DNA from: Bifidobacterium longum subsp. infantis ATCC 15697 = JCM 1222 = DSM 20088
GTDB taxonomy: Bacteria; Actinomycetota; Actinomycetes; Actinomycetales; Bifidobacteriaceae
Length of the DNA: 64,000 nt
Direction of reading: 5' to 3'
Assembly (NCBI RefSeq): GCF_000269965.1
Contig: NC_017219.1
Span: forward strand, 310,001 to 374,000
The notes under the pieces are model-generated. The model did no database searches, was not told the origin of the DNA, and saw nothing but the letters and a program-made list of their open reading frames with translations. Shown here one piece after another: positions 24,753 through 33,265 of the stretch (positions are counted from its first letter, which is position 1; each line of letters begins with the position of its first letter). The position numbers were made by a program, and so were the translations under genes.

Positions 24753-26993
24753 TCACTGCACGGACAGGATGTGAGCCACATCCGCCCAAGGCGCCAGAGA
24801 CACGTAGTTGTCCCAACCCCACTGGAATTCGCGGCCGGTCAGCTCGTCGCGCACGTTGAGCGGGCGGTCGGTGGGCAGACCCAGCTCGCCGAGTTCCAGG
24901 TGAATCATCGACTGGTGTGCGTTGTGTCCATCGAGGTTCACGACCACAATCAGCGTGTCCGCTTGGCCGGTGCCGGTCAGTTCGGCCGGCGTGTGGCGTG
25001 CGAAAGCCAGAATATTCGGGTCGGACGTAGGCAGCACGGTGAGGTTGTGGTAGCTCAACGCGGCCGGGTGGGCGCGACGAATCTTGTTGAGCGCGGTGAG
25101 CATCTCGGCCACGCCGTACTGCTTGGCCTTGCTCCAATCGCGAACCTTGACCTCGTACTTCTCGTTGTCGATCTGCTCTTCGAAGCCGGGGCGCTGCTTG
25201 TTCTCGATGAGTTCGTAACCGTTGTAGATACCCCAGGACGGCGAGCCCATGGCTGCCAGCACCGCACGCACGCAGTGGCCGGCTACGCCGTTGTCTCGCA
25301 TGTAAGCGGTGAGAATATCCGGCGTGGTGGGCCAGAAGGTGTTGTGCTGGTAGTAGCCGTCGTCGCCATTGGTGACCGGCAGATACTCTTCCAGTTCGTC
25401 CTTGGTGTTGCGCCACGGGAAGTAGCAGTGGGACTGGGTGAAGCCCACGTAGCTCAGGGCGCGCATCATGCCTGGGCGGGTGAATGCCTCGGCCAGGAAC
25501 AACACCTCGGGGTGCTTCTTCGTGACCGCGGCGATCACATCCTGCCAGAAACGCACCGGCTTGGTGTGCGGATTATCGACCCGGAAGATCGTCACGCCCG
25601 CCTTGATCCACAGGTCCATGACGCGCTCGACTTCCTTTTCGATGCCCGCCATGTCGGCGTTGAAGTCGATCGGATATATATCCTGATACTTCTTCGGCGG
25701 GTTTTCGGCGAACGCGATGGAGCCGTCCGGCTTGTGCCGGAACCAGTTCGGATGAGCCTTGACCCACGGGTGATCGGGCGAGCACTGCAGGGCGAAATCG
25801 AGCGCTACCTCCAGTCCGAGTTCGTGCGCACGCCGGCATAGGGCCTTGAAATCGTCCATGGTGCCGAGCAGCGGGTCCACGGTGTCGTGGCCGCCCAGCT
25901 CGGAGCCGATGCCGAACGGTGAGCCCGGGTCATCGGGGCCGGCGACCAGCGTGTTGTTGCGGCCCTTGCGGTTGGTCACGCCAATCGGGAAGACCGGCGG
26001 CAGGTAGACGATGTCGAAGCCCTCGGCAGCGGCGCGTTCGAGACCAGCCATCGAGGTCTTCAGCGTACCCTGAATGATCTTGCCGGTGTTCGGATCGATG
26101 GTGGCGCCTTCGGAACGCGGGAAGAACTGGTACCAAGCCGCGAAGCTGGACTTCGGGCGTTCCACCTTGAAACGCTGGGGCTGACTGGGGGAGATACCGT
26201 CGCGCAGCGGGTGAGTCTCGTGCAGGGCGGCGATGGTCGGGTTGTCGCCGGCGGCGAGACGATCCTCGGCGCTCAGCGTCTGATCGGCCATGGTCTCAGC
26301 GGCCTTCTCCAAGGTCTTGCGATCGCGTGCGGTCAGGCCGGCGTCCGGGGTTGCGGACCAACGGGCCAGCAGCTCGGCACCGGAATTGAGTGCGTTGTCC
26401 ACGTCGTCCATCACACGCACCTTGATACGGGCGTCATGCAGCCAAGAAACGTACGTGTCTTCCCAACCTTCGATGGTCACGGTCCATTCGCCGAGCTGAC
26501 GCTTGACGGCCGCGTAGCCATCCTCCCAAGGCTTCAGATCGCTGTGCTCGCCGCACTTGACCATCACGGTCCAACGATCGAGGCCGGGATTTATACAGGT
26601 CATGGCCTGGCGCATGGTTTCCTTGCCGCGCGGGTTGCGCACGATGGCGGTGGCACCCACCTTGGTGCGGCCTTCGATGAACACTTGGGCGGTCATCTCA
26701 AACGGTTCGCCGAGTTCCACGCGGGCGGGGAAGATGCCACGCTCCTCGGCGGGAGTGATGTCCATGACATTGATGCGGCCGAACTGGCCGGGCTCGTTTG
26801 CTTCGATGGACGGTGCGGGGGCTTCGACAGCCAGGCCTTTCAGCACTGCTGCGGCGCGTGCCGTTTCGGCGCTGACTCTCTTGCGCTTGGTTGCGGGGCT
26901 CTTTCGGGCAGAAGTCGCCTTTGACTTCGTCTTCGTGGTGTTGTTATCGGTATTACTAGTGCGCGTGGTCGCGCGATGTTGTACTGCTGCCAT
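24753..26993 (-). CDS. glgE: Maltosyltransferase GlgE (alpha-1,4-glucan:maltose-1-phosphate)
   Basis: 746 residues. A basic, disordered N-terminal extension of about 60 residues precedes GRINVMDITPAEERGIFPARVELGEPFEMTAQVF, the GlgE N-domain. The GH13 catalytic barrel has SFAAWYQFFPRSEGA, AGVTIFRVDNPHTKPVRFW (nucleophile Asp) and VLFLAEAFTRPGMM (acid/base Glu), followed by NTFWPTTPDILT. The enzyme transfers maltose from maltose-1-phosphate to glycogen-like glucans. The partner genes treS/mak are not adjacent. Confidence 0.95.
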   Translation of the reverse strand: MAAVQHRATTRTSNTDNNTTKTKSKATSARKSPATKRKRVSAETARAAAVLKGLAVEAPAPSIEANEPGQFGRINVMDITPAEERGIFPARVELGEPFEMTAQVFIEGRTKVGATAIVRNPRGKETMRQAMTCINPGLDRWTVMVKCGEHSDLKPWEDGYAAVKRQLGEWTVTIEGWEDTYVSWLHDARIKVRVMDDVDNALNSGAELLARWSATPDAGLTARDRKTLEKAAETMADQTLSAEDRLAAGDNPTIAALHETHPLRDGISPSQPQRFKVERPKSSFAAWYQFFPRSEGATIDPNTGKIIQGTLKTSMAGLERAAAEGFDIVYLPPVFPIGVTNRKGRNNTLVAGPDDPGSPFGIGSELGGHDTVDPLLGTMDDFKALCRRAHELGLEVALDFALQCSPDHPWVKAHPNWFRHKPDGSIAFAENPPKKYQDIYPIDFNADMAGIEKEVERVMDLWIKAGVTIFRVDNPHTKPVRFWQDVIAAVTKKHPEVLFLAEAFTRPGMMRALSYVGFTQSHCYFPWRNTKDELEEYLPVTNGDDGYYQHNTFWPTTPDILTAYMRDNGVAGHCVRAVLAAMGSPSWGIYNGYELIENKQRPGFEEQIDNEKYEVKVRDWSKAKQYGVAEMLTALNKIRRAHPAALSYHNLTVLPTSDPNILAFARHTPAELTGTGQADTLIVVVNLDGHNAHQSMIHLELGELGLPTDRPLNVRDELTGREFQWGWDNYVSLAPWADVAHILSVQ

Positions 26994-27032
26994 AAGGCCC
27001 TATTCTAGAGGCTTTTGAACATATGTTGCACA

Positions 27033-27105
27033 TTGTGGATAACTTGCAGGTAAACGTTCGGTCAACCGCATGAGGTGGATAACTCGGCGGAAGAGTTATC
27101 CACAA
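27033..27105. promoter_or_regulatory. Cluster of DnaA-box-like sites
   Basis: Three 9-10-mers match the DnaA box TTATCCACA: minus-strand sites at 27033-27042 (perfect) and 27073-27082 (last base differs), and a plus-strand site at 27096-27105 (perfect). The last two lie in an 11-bp perfect inverted repeat (27075-27085, 27093-27103). The stretch 26994-27232 has no gene. Confidence 0.6.
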
Positions 27106-27232
27106 CTCGCCGGCAAACGGCAAGCTCGGACCACATAGGCCGAAAAACCGGCTGTAGCGAATGAAAATCTGCCATGATCGTGGCCTACCCGCACACAGTG
27201 CAGTATGCGGGGAACGTACCAGGAAAGGACGA

Positions 27233-29200
27233 ATGATGATAACGACATGGCGGCAACGGGGCATGGCCATCGTAGCGATGCTGACCGGTCTGATAATAAT
27301 GGTGGGAGTGGTGTTCGGCTCGGCGAATACGGCGTATGCCGCGACGTTGACGCCCGCCGACGAAAGATATCACGTGACGTTTCCATACAACGATATGGAA
27401 TATTACGTCGGTGTCGCGGGGCTGGACGCTTCGGGCAACAAATACTACTGCATCGAAGCGGGGAAACTGAGCGACTATGTGATAGGCCCCACCACGGTGC
27501 TTGCCTCCGATGAGAACGCCCGGCGTATGGCATGGATCCTTGACCGGTACCGCGACACGGATGCCGCCACCCATGCGGCGATCGGCATCATCGTGCAGGA
27601 TCACTTCGGGCGCGATCGGGACGAGTGGGCGAGACAGATGGCGGTCATTCAAGGCCGGTATCCCGAGATCGTGGCGAAGGCGGCCCAGATATGGGATCAA
27701 TCGGCCGGCATGACGCCTGCGGGCACGACGGTGGAACGCACCGATGCCGAGGCTTTGCGCAGCGGTTCCATCTTGGTGAAAGTGGTGAACCGCGTCGGTG
27801 ACGCGATCGCGGGAGTGCCGTTCACCGTCACCTTGCAGGGGCCGGCGCGGTTCGTCCAAGGCGGCAACACGTTCTCGGGGGTGTCGACGAGCGCCGGATC
27901 CTCGATCGCGTGGGAGGCGACCGGTGCCGGCGAGGTGACGGCGAACACCACATACGAGTATGGGCGGATGCACGTCATGGACAGCACTCAGGACATGCTG
28001 GCCTTCGATTCGATGGCTTCCGTCGGCGGTTCGTCGTCGACGTTCCAGGTGCGCAAGGATTTCGTTCCGTCGGTGTCCACGCAAGTGTCCGATAAGGTGC
28101 TTGATGCGGCTTCGCCGGTGTTCGATGATGTGACCAGCGGCGTGGGGGACGAGGGCAGTCATTGGGTGCCCGGTCTGAAGCTGCAGGCGCGTGGATACTA
28201 TTTCGACGGGCTCGGCAAGGACGATCTGGGCAAGGTCATCGCGCCGAACGCACGGGAGAGCGCGGACGCTTTTCTCGCCCGGTTGGCGTCCTCGGGTCAT
28301 AAGCCGAGTGCTTATGGCGAGGCGTCCTTCACCGGTGTGGGGCAACGGGTTCGTGTGCAGGCCATGACCAAGCCGGACGGTGACGCCGCCTATCTGACTC
28401 CGAAGACCGGCGGCTTTGGCACCTGGGTGTGGGTGTTCCGGCGGAGCGAGCAAAGCAAACGGGCGCAGGAATACCTTACCGGCGACTGGGTGAGCCCGTT
28501 CATGGAGGCTTCGGAAAGCAACGTGGGGCGCGGGAAGGTCGAAGTCATGTCGACGGTTACCGAACATTCAGCGGATATCGGCGCCGAACTCAGCGACACC
28601 ATCACCGTATCGGGGTTCCCGGCGGACCACGGCCAGTTCATGGGCGATGAAACCTATGGTTTCACGGCGGATCAGCCGTATGCGACGGTGAGTGTATGGT
28701 GGTCCGGCGATCCCGACAATCCCTCCAACGATGAGGCGTACAAGCCGTCCGGGGGAGAGGTTCCCACGGAAGACGACAACCACCGGTTGCTGGCCACCTG
28801 GGAGATTCCCGCGATGAACGGCACGTTCAAAATCGGCGCCGGGGCGTTGGACGCGCATGGCGCTCCCATGCATCTGACCGCCGAACGGCATGGGTGGTAC
28901 GTGTTCGTCTGGCGGTTCGAGGGGGATGACCGTGTTTCCCCGGCGTCCAGCCGGTATGACGATGCCTGGGAGCGTGTGCGGGTGCTTCCCCCATGCGAGC
29001 CGGAGAAACCGTGCGAACCGGAGAAACCCGAGACGCCGCCGGCGCCGGCGGAGACAACCACGCCCAACCCTCGCCCGTCACTGCCCGTCACGGGTGGCGA
29101 TGTGTCGCTTGCCTCGGTTCTGGCCGTGTCGGTCCTGGCGATAGGCGCCATACTGTCCATCGTCGTTCGGTGGCGTCGTCGCTATGACCGATTCAACTGA
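27233..29200 (+). CDS. LPXTG-anchored surface protein
   Basis: 655 residues from ATG at 27233 (RBS GAAAGG). Signal peptide with basic start, hydrophobic core MAIVAMLTGLIIMVGVVF and an AYA-A cleavage site. The C-terminus has a Pro/Glu-rich wall spanner, LPVTG, a hydrophobic segment and a basic tail RWRRRYDR, so the protein is linked to peptidoglycan by a sortase. The middle contains beta-rich repeats resembling pilin or adhesin domains (VERTDAEALRSGSILVKVVN...). No sortase gene is nearby. The gene lacks ligand clues; host or glycan attachment is a guess. Confidence 0.85.
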   Translation: MMITTWRQRGMAIVAMLTGLIIMVGVVFGSANTAYAATLTPADERYHVTFPYNDMEYYVGVAGLDASGNKYYCIEAGKLSDYVIGPTTVLASDENARRMAWILDRYRDTDAATHAAIGIIVQDHFGRDRDEWARQMAVIQGRYPEIVAKAAQIWDQSAGMTPAGTTVERTDAEALRSGSILVKVVNRVGDAIAGVPFTVTLQGPARFVQGGNTFSGVSTSAGSSIAWEATGAGEVTANTTYEYGRMHVMDSTQDMLAFDSMASVGGSSSTFQVRKDFVPSVSTQVSDKVLDAASPVFDDVTSGVGDEGSHWVPGLKLQARGYYFDGLGKDDLGKVIAPNARESADAFLARLASSGHKPSAYGEASFTGVGQRVRVQAMTKPDGDAAYLTPKTGGFGTWVWVFRRSEQSKRAQEYLTGDWVSPFMEASESNVGRGKVEVMSTVTEHSADIGAELSDTITVSGFPADHGQFMGDETYGFTADQPYATVSVWWSGDPDNPSNDEAYKPSGGEVPTEDDNHRLLATWEIPAMNGTFKIGAGALDAHGAPMHLTAERHGWYVFVWRFEGDDRVSPASSRYDDAWERVRVLPPCEPEKPCEPEKPETPPAPAETTTPNPRPSLPVTGGDVSLASVLAVSVLAIGAILSIVVRWRRRYDRFN

Positions 29201-29204
29201 TTTT

Positions 29205-29260
29205 GCCGAGGATTCCCCCGCCTCTTAGCGGAAGCGTGGGCGGGGGATGAATCGGCTTTC
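29205..29260 (+). terminator. Terminator of the LPXTG gene
   Basis: GCCGAGGATTCCCCCGCC (29205-29222) faces GGCGGGGGATGAATCGGC, followed by TTTCCTTTT. Confidence 0.8.
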
Positions 29261-29313
29261 CTTTTATGCTATACCGGCATTCAGTCGTACCTATCGGAAG
29301 CGAGGTGTTTGCT

Positions 29314-29427
29314 GTGAAACTCGAATCGAATCATCATTCGGTGTTCCTCATGCATTATCATCTCATACTCGTCGTGAAATACCGGCGCGAAGTGTTCGAC
29401 GACACCATAAATAACATTATATTGTAG
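29314..29427 (+). pseudogene. IS200/IS605 TnpA, N-terminal fragment
   Basis: GTG 29314 opens MKLESNHHSVFLMHYHLILVVKYRREVFDD, with the HUH-type His-x-His (MHYHL) of Y1 transposases. After about 31 residues the sequence turns AT-rich and stops at TAG 29425. The break near 29409 is the left border of foreign low-GC DNA. Confidence 0.8.
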
Positions 29428-29468
29428 TGCTTACTTTTGCAATAATACTATTTCCAAGGAGATGCTAT

Positions 29469-30161
29469 ATGGAAAGAAATTTAATTTTGATTGATTCTAT
29501 ACCAACTGTCGTTTGGGGCAAAGAATCAGAAAAAATATATATTTATGTTCATGGAAAAAACGGGAACAAAGAAGAAGCTCTTTTTTTCGCCAATATTGCT
29601 GAAAGAAAAGGTTATCAAACTATTAGTTTTGATTTACCATCTCATGGTGAGAGAAAAAATAAAGATATTGAATGTAATATATGGAATGGAATACATGACT
29701 TAGAATGTATCTGGAAATATGTTCAACGTAACTGGGATAAAATTTATTTATATGCTTGCAGCATAGGCGCATATTTCAGTCTGCACGCTTATAAGAGCAG
29801 AAATATTGAAAAATGTCTTTTTCTTTCGCCGATACTAGATATGGATTATTTAATACATAATATGTTTTCATGGTTTGATGTAAGCGAGAATGAATTAAAG
29901 GAAAGACAAAAAATCGAAACACCGATTGAAACTTTATCATGGAAATACTACCAATATGTAAAAGAGAATCCTGTTCAACACTGGGGTATACCAACAGCTA
30001 TTATGTATGGCAGCAAAGATATATTGCAATCAATAGAAATTGTTCGTCATTTTTCAATGAAATTTAATTGCCAATTATACATATCAAAAGAAAGCGAGCA
30101 TTCATTTATGAGTGATTCTGATAGAAAAATTGTAACTGATTGGATAGAGGGAAGTATTTGA
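29469..30161 (+). CDS. Alpha/beta hydrolase, low-GC foreign gene
   Basis: 230 residues from ATG at 29469, preceded by AAGGAGATG. Features are an oxyanion-type YVHGKNGNKEE, a nucleophile elbow YACSIGAYFS with the Ser, an acidic GSKD and a His in SEHSF, that is a full Ser-Asp-His triad in order. There is no signal peptide. AT content is far above the chromosome and codon use is Firmicutes-like, so the gene was acquired. A peptidase or esterase role is possible; the substrate is unknown. Confidence 0.8.
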   Translation: MERNLILIDSIPTVVWGKESEKIYIYVHGKNGNKEEALFFANIAERKGYQTISFDLPSHGERKNKDIECNIWNGIHDLECIWKYVQRNWDKIYLYACSIGAYFSLHAYKSRNIEKCLFLSPILDMDYLIHNMFSWFDVSENELKERQKIETPIETLSWKYYQYVKENPVQHWGIPTAIMYGSKDILQSIEIVRHFSMKFNCQLYISKESEHSFMSDSDRKIVTDWIEGSI

Positions 30162-30299
30162 ATCTCTTATTTTGTATAAATCTAAACCAATCTAATGCAG
30201 TCTAAGGTAAATATGGAGCTATCATCATCTATCAAGACAACGCTCACCGATGGTCTTTGCCGTTCATGCGGTCAGCGCGGTGGCTTGCACGGCGGCCCT

Positions 30300-30544
30300 G
30301 AGCCGGTCCTCGGGCATGGCTTCGGCCGCGCCGCCCAAGGGGAACTGTGCGGCCCCATGGGATCGCGACAGGGAGGCGTGCAAGGGTCGGAAACATGGTC
30401 GAACGCGTCTTCAACCGCATGAAGCACTACAGCAAGGCCGCCACCCGCCACGACGGGCTCGACGAGGCCTTTCTCGCCGACCCCCGGTCCATCCTCAGCC
30501 CCATCCCACCTGAAAAAACGCGGCCAAAAACCCAACTAGTGTAA
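30300..30544 (+). pseudogene. IS5-type transposase 3' remnant with frameshift
   Basis: One frame gives PKGNCAAPWDRDREACKGR and another continues NMVERVFNRMKHYSKAATRHDGLDEAFLA. Together these match the C-terminal YKGRNxVERxFNRxK...ATRYDK block of IS5-group transposases. The shift lies near 30390. GC content returns to chromosomal level here. Confidence 0.7.
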
Positions 30545-30562
30545 ACATAGGGGAGAAGCCCG

Positions 30563-31010
30563 TCATTTCTCATAGGCAATTCCCTCCATTTCCCGTTGTA
30601 GCTGCCGCAGGGTACGCCGGATATGGTAGCCTGCTGTGGTTCTGAATCGTCCGTAATGTCTGCCGATTTCTTCCTGTGTGTACTTCTTAAAAAATCCAGG
30701 TAAATCATTTCCCGTTTCTTCTCTGGCAACCGGAACATGGCAGCAACAAGGGAAGCGTTACAAAAGGTTACTGTCTGCCCGCAGATTGTGACGGGATATT
30801 CCGTGTCCGGTTCCGGGGAGGGAAAATATTCATCATCTGTGCTTAAAGGATAGTGCTTTTCATCAAAGAAATATTCAAGGAATATTTCTTTTCCCGTCTT
30901 TTGCACCTTTGCCGTCCTGCGTCAATTGCTGCATGGCGTATGACAATCTTACAGTAGGCGTTGAACGTATACTCGATATATTCCCGGTATGCTTCTGTAT
31001 CGGTCGTGGA
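30563..31010 (-). pseudogene. Sigma-70-like regulator of a Firmicutes conjugative transposon, frameshifted
   Basis: Read on the minus strand in three segments: EISTTDTEAYREYIEYTFNA..., then GKEIFLEYFFDEKHYPLS...RLPEKKREMIYLDF, then FKKYTQEEIGRHYGRFRTTAGYHIRRT to a TGA at 30563-30565. The segments lie in different frames, and each join is at a homopolymer one base short (AAAA near 30890, TTTTTT near 30693). The sequence resembles the small sigma-70-like HTH proteins carried by clostridial conjugative transposons. It is non-functional as read. Confidence 0.75.
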
Positions 31011-31072
31011 AATTCCCTCCCCTTCCTCCTAAAAGGGTGGTACTTGGTTTAAAAGTTTTTGTATGATAGAGA

Positions 31073-31101
31073 GGGGCGGCAGCACTTTTTGCTGTCGCCC
31101 C
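31073..31101. terminator. Hairpin in transposon-derived spacer
   Basis: GGGGCGGCAGCA (31073-31084) and TGCTGTCGCCCC (31090-31101) pair fully around CTTTT. The rest of 31011-31217 contains no gene. Confidence 0.6.
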
Positions 31102-31217
31102 TTGACTGCCCATAAGCGAAAACAGGCGAGATTGTCAACGGCGGCTCGCAGAGCCGTTTATCTTGACCGTTGACTGGCTCGACTGGTTTTGCTAACCGTT
31201 CGACAAACTGGAAATTA

Positions 31218-31565
31218 TCAAACAGGGGCTGTCAATTCAATATGATTCCCCTCTGAATCAATAAACTCTACTACCCAATTAGTGTTTATTTGCGTCAACG
31301 GAAAACATAGTTCTAAATCTTCAATTTTATTTCTAAGAATTTCTAAATCTGCAACATCAATACTGGGTAAGCAATTACTACCAAAACTGTGATTCTCATT
31401 CATCTTTTCAAAAGCAAATAAACCGAAACGAAATCCGTTTATATCAAAAACACTATAAATTTCGTTTTTTATAGTCACTTCTTTTTCAAAGAAACTCTCA
31501 TAAAAACGGATTGCTCTCTCCATGTTCTTAACGCATAGATATAGTGACTTAATATGACAGTCCAA
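31218..31565 (-). CDS. VOC-superfamily (glyoxalase/bleomycin-resistance fold) protein
   Basis: 115 residues, low GC. The N-terminus HIKSLYLCVKNMERAIRFYESFF and the C-terminal WVVEFIDSEGNHIELTAPV show the paired beta-alpha-beta-beta-beta modules and a terminal metal-type Glu. Members act as metal-dependent lyases, dioxygenases or drug-binding proteins; which one cannot be said. It belongs to the same foreign block as the neighbouring transposon fragments. Confidence 0.85.
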   Translation of the reverse strand: MDCHIKSLYLCVKNMERAIRFYESFFEKEVTIKNEIYSVFDINGFRFGLFAFEKMNENHSFGSNCLPSIDVADLEILRNKIEDLELCFPLTQINTNWVVEFIDSEGNHIELTAPV

Positions 31566-31705
31566 TATTTCCTCCTCTCAGAACCCTGATTTGTCTTTTG
31601 GTTTCTGGTTTTATTTTATCGCATAAATATTAACTTCTCTATGAATTTTCCCTTATATTTTTCGGAATAGAGGGATAGCTGCCTATCAGATTTTAGTGTG
31701 TTACT

Positions 31706-31846
31706 TTACCGCACATGAGCATTGGAACCTGGGTTGTCCGATCCATAGCCCTCCAGCAGATTGACAACGCCCCACACGCCAAGTCCAGCGCCGAGGGCTA
31801 CAACAAGAGCCTGCGAAGTATCAATAGCGGAAGTGAAAAACTACAT
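31706..31846 (-). pseudogene. Maff2-type small transposon membrane protein, nonsense at codon 2
   Basis: On the minus strand FFTSAIDTSQALVVALGAG is followed by LGVWGVVNLLEGYG and SDNPGSNAHVR, a small hydrophobic protein of clostridial conjugative transposons (Maff2 family). The expected ATG at 31846 is followed at once by TAG, so the frame is blocked unless another start is used. Confidence 0.65.
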
Positions 31847-31940
31847 AGAGCCTCCTTTTCTCCGGGATATTCCCGGCCATGAAAAAAGCCGCCATTTCTG
31901 GCGGCAGGTTACATACTTCGGGTGTGATGTCTTGGGGCAT
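31821..31940 (-). CDS. Small transposon protein, 39 residues
   Basis: ATG at 31940 opens MPQDITPEVCNLPPEMAAFF and ends ...NIPEKRRLYVVFHFRY, with AGGAGA upstream. It overlaps the Maff2-like frame by 26 bases, as small genes in conjugative transposon operons do. Function unknown. Confidence 0.5.
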   Translation of the reverse strand: MPQDITPEVCNLPPEMAAFFMAGNIPEKRRLYVVFHFRY

Positions 31941-31966
31941 AGTTGACGGGTCTCCTGAGGCATGCT

Positions 31967-32079
31967 TCACATCTGTCGTGGGGCATCGTTGACATCGTTC
32001 GCCGGCTTGCGGTATTGGTGTTCGCGGGTGGCGTCGAGCGTCTGGCCGGCGAGGATCTCGCCGGTCTCCGGGTCGGCGA
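31967..32079 (-). pseudogene. C-terminal fragment of an unidentified transfer-type gene
   Basis: The minus-strand frame reads FADPETGEILAGQTLDATRE then HQYRKPANDVNDAPRQM and TGA at 31967. It is well spaced (26 bases) from the next small gene, so it is probably the end of the upstream gene in the same operon. The 5' part is lost where the glycosidase fragment begins. Confidence 0.5.
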
Positions 32080-32849
32080 AGCTGCTGGACTACGTGCATG
32101 GCGGCGGCAAGGTCATCGGCACGTACATGTCGATGGACAACGGCTGCGACGAGACCAATCCGCTGTACGGCAACAGGATGCTGGGCGATTCCTATTGGGA
32201 TCGGGATTTCATCATGCCGAACGACGAGGTCGGGGCGCGTCTGCCCAAAGAGGAGTTCGTCATGTACGAGCGTGGCGCGCGGGTGAGGACGGCGGGATCG
32301 CGGGTGCTGCTGGATTCGGTCGAACCCTACTTCAATCGTGAGGGGAGGTATTTCTGCTCCCACCTGCATGCCCCCTCGACCGGGAGGGTCGGGTTCCCCG
32401 CGGCGACGCGGTACGGCGACGTCGTCTATTTCTCCCACCCGTTGTTCCGCATCTACAAGGATTTCGCCCCGTCGTGGGTCAAGGCGATATTCGCCGACGT
32501 CCTCGATCTGCTGATGCCGAGGCAGCTGGTGCGCAAGGAGGACGGGCATACGGTCAGCGGGCTGGAGGTGCAGCTGCGCCGTTCGGGTTCGCGCAATTCG
32601 TTGATGCTGCATTGCCTGTACTACCCCTGCAAGAAGTCGGCCGCCAACCTGTACACGATCGACGAGAAGGTTCCGCTGTTCGACCAGCGCGTGCGCGTGT
32701 ATGTGGGCGACGCCGAGATCGAGTCGGTCCGCGCGATCCGTCAGGGCGAGGTGATCTCCGAACGGGACTACACCGTGGCCGACGGGTATGTCGATCTGAA
32801 CATTCCCAAGATCGACGGGTACGAGATCATCGAGTTGTCGCTGAAATGA
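32077..32849 (+). pseudogene. Glycosidase-like protein (beta-galactosidase-trimerisation/GHL6-like), 5'-truncated
   Basis: About 257 residues in frame to TGA 32847-32849. LLDYVHGGGKVIGTYMSMDNG and RYGDVVYFSHPLFRIYKDFAPSWVKAIFADVLDLLMP resemble the flavodoxin-like trimerisation domain found behind the barrel in GH42 and GHL6-type proteins. The last part (VPLFDQRVRVYVG...GYEIIEL) is a beta-sandwich tail. The catalytic barrel is missing and the upstream sequence is foreign, so the gene was cut by the 29.4-32.08 kb mosaic. Confidence 0.65.
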
Positions 32850-32985
32850 CGCACCGACTCAGAATCCCGGTCTAACGGCCGACATGGGGGTCTGGAATCG
32901 TCTCTAAGCCTTTGCCGAAGGCTCAGAGACATTGAATGTGGCTGCAGGGTGCGGGAGTTCCCTTGATTCCTTTGTACCATGGAAC

Positions 32986-33024
32986 GCAAGAGGCCACCAG
33001 CCTTGTTGGCTGGCGGCCTCTTGC
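32986..33024 (-). terminator. Original tRNA-fMet terminator, left outside the element
   Basis: GCAAGAGGCC-ACCAGCC and GGCTGGCGGCCTCTTGC (33008-33024) form a 17-bp stem. It lies directly beyond the partial tRNA copy at 33032, where a tRNA terminator would be before integration. Confidence 0.7.
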
Positions 33025-33031
33025 ATGATTA

Positions 33032-33078
33032 GTAGCGGGGCATGGATTTGAACCATGGACCTCTGGGTTATGAGCCCA
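33032..33078 (-). repeat. Attachment site: 47-bp copy of tRNA-fMet 3' half
   Basis: These 47 bases are identical to 41756-41802, the anticodon-to-3'-end part of tRNA-fMet. The copy lacks the 5' half. It defines one end of an integrated element of about 8.7 kb whose integrase gene starts 188 bases away. Confidence 0.93.
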
Positions 33079-33265
33079 CGTTTTCTTATATTGTTCTAGT
33101 TTGTTATTGTCTATTGTATAGTGCGACAATGGTTCGAAATACGGCGTTTTGTTTGTTTCATATTGGTTGTGATTGGCGAGTTTGTCCAACTTTTGTCCAG
33201 ATTATTTGTGTCCAGATTTGTCCAAATCTGGTAGCATATAACCAACTGTTGAAGGAGTAGCTGAT

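Noticed and set aside
27000-27130. Chromosomal origin oriC at the DnaA-box cluster
   Set aside because: No dnaA, dnaN or rpmH nearby and too few boxes; a titration or regulatory site fits better.
31943-32076. Plus-strand N-terminus of the glycosidase fragment
   Set aside because: The plus-strand translation has no family resemblance, whereas the minus strand reads as the end of a transfer-type gene with proper spacing to the next one.
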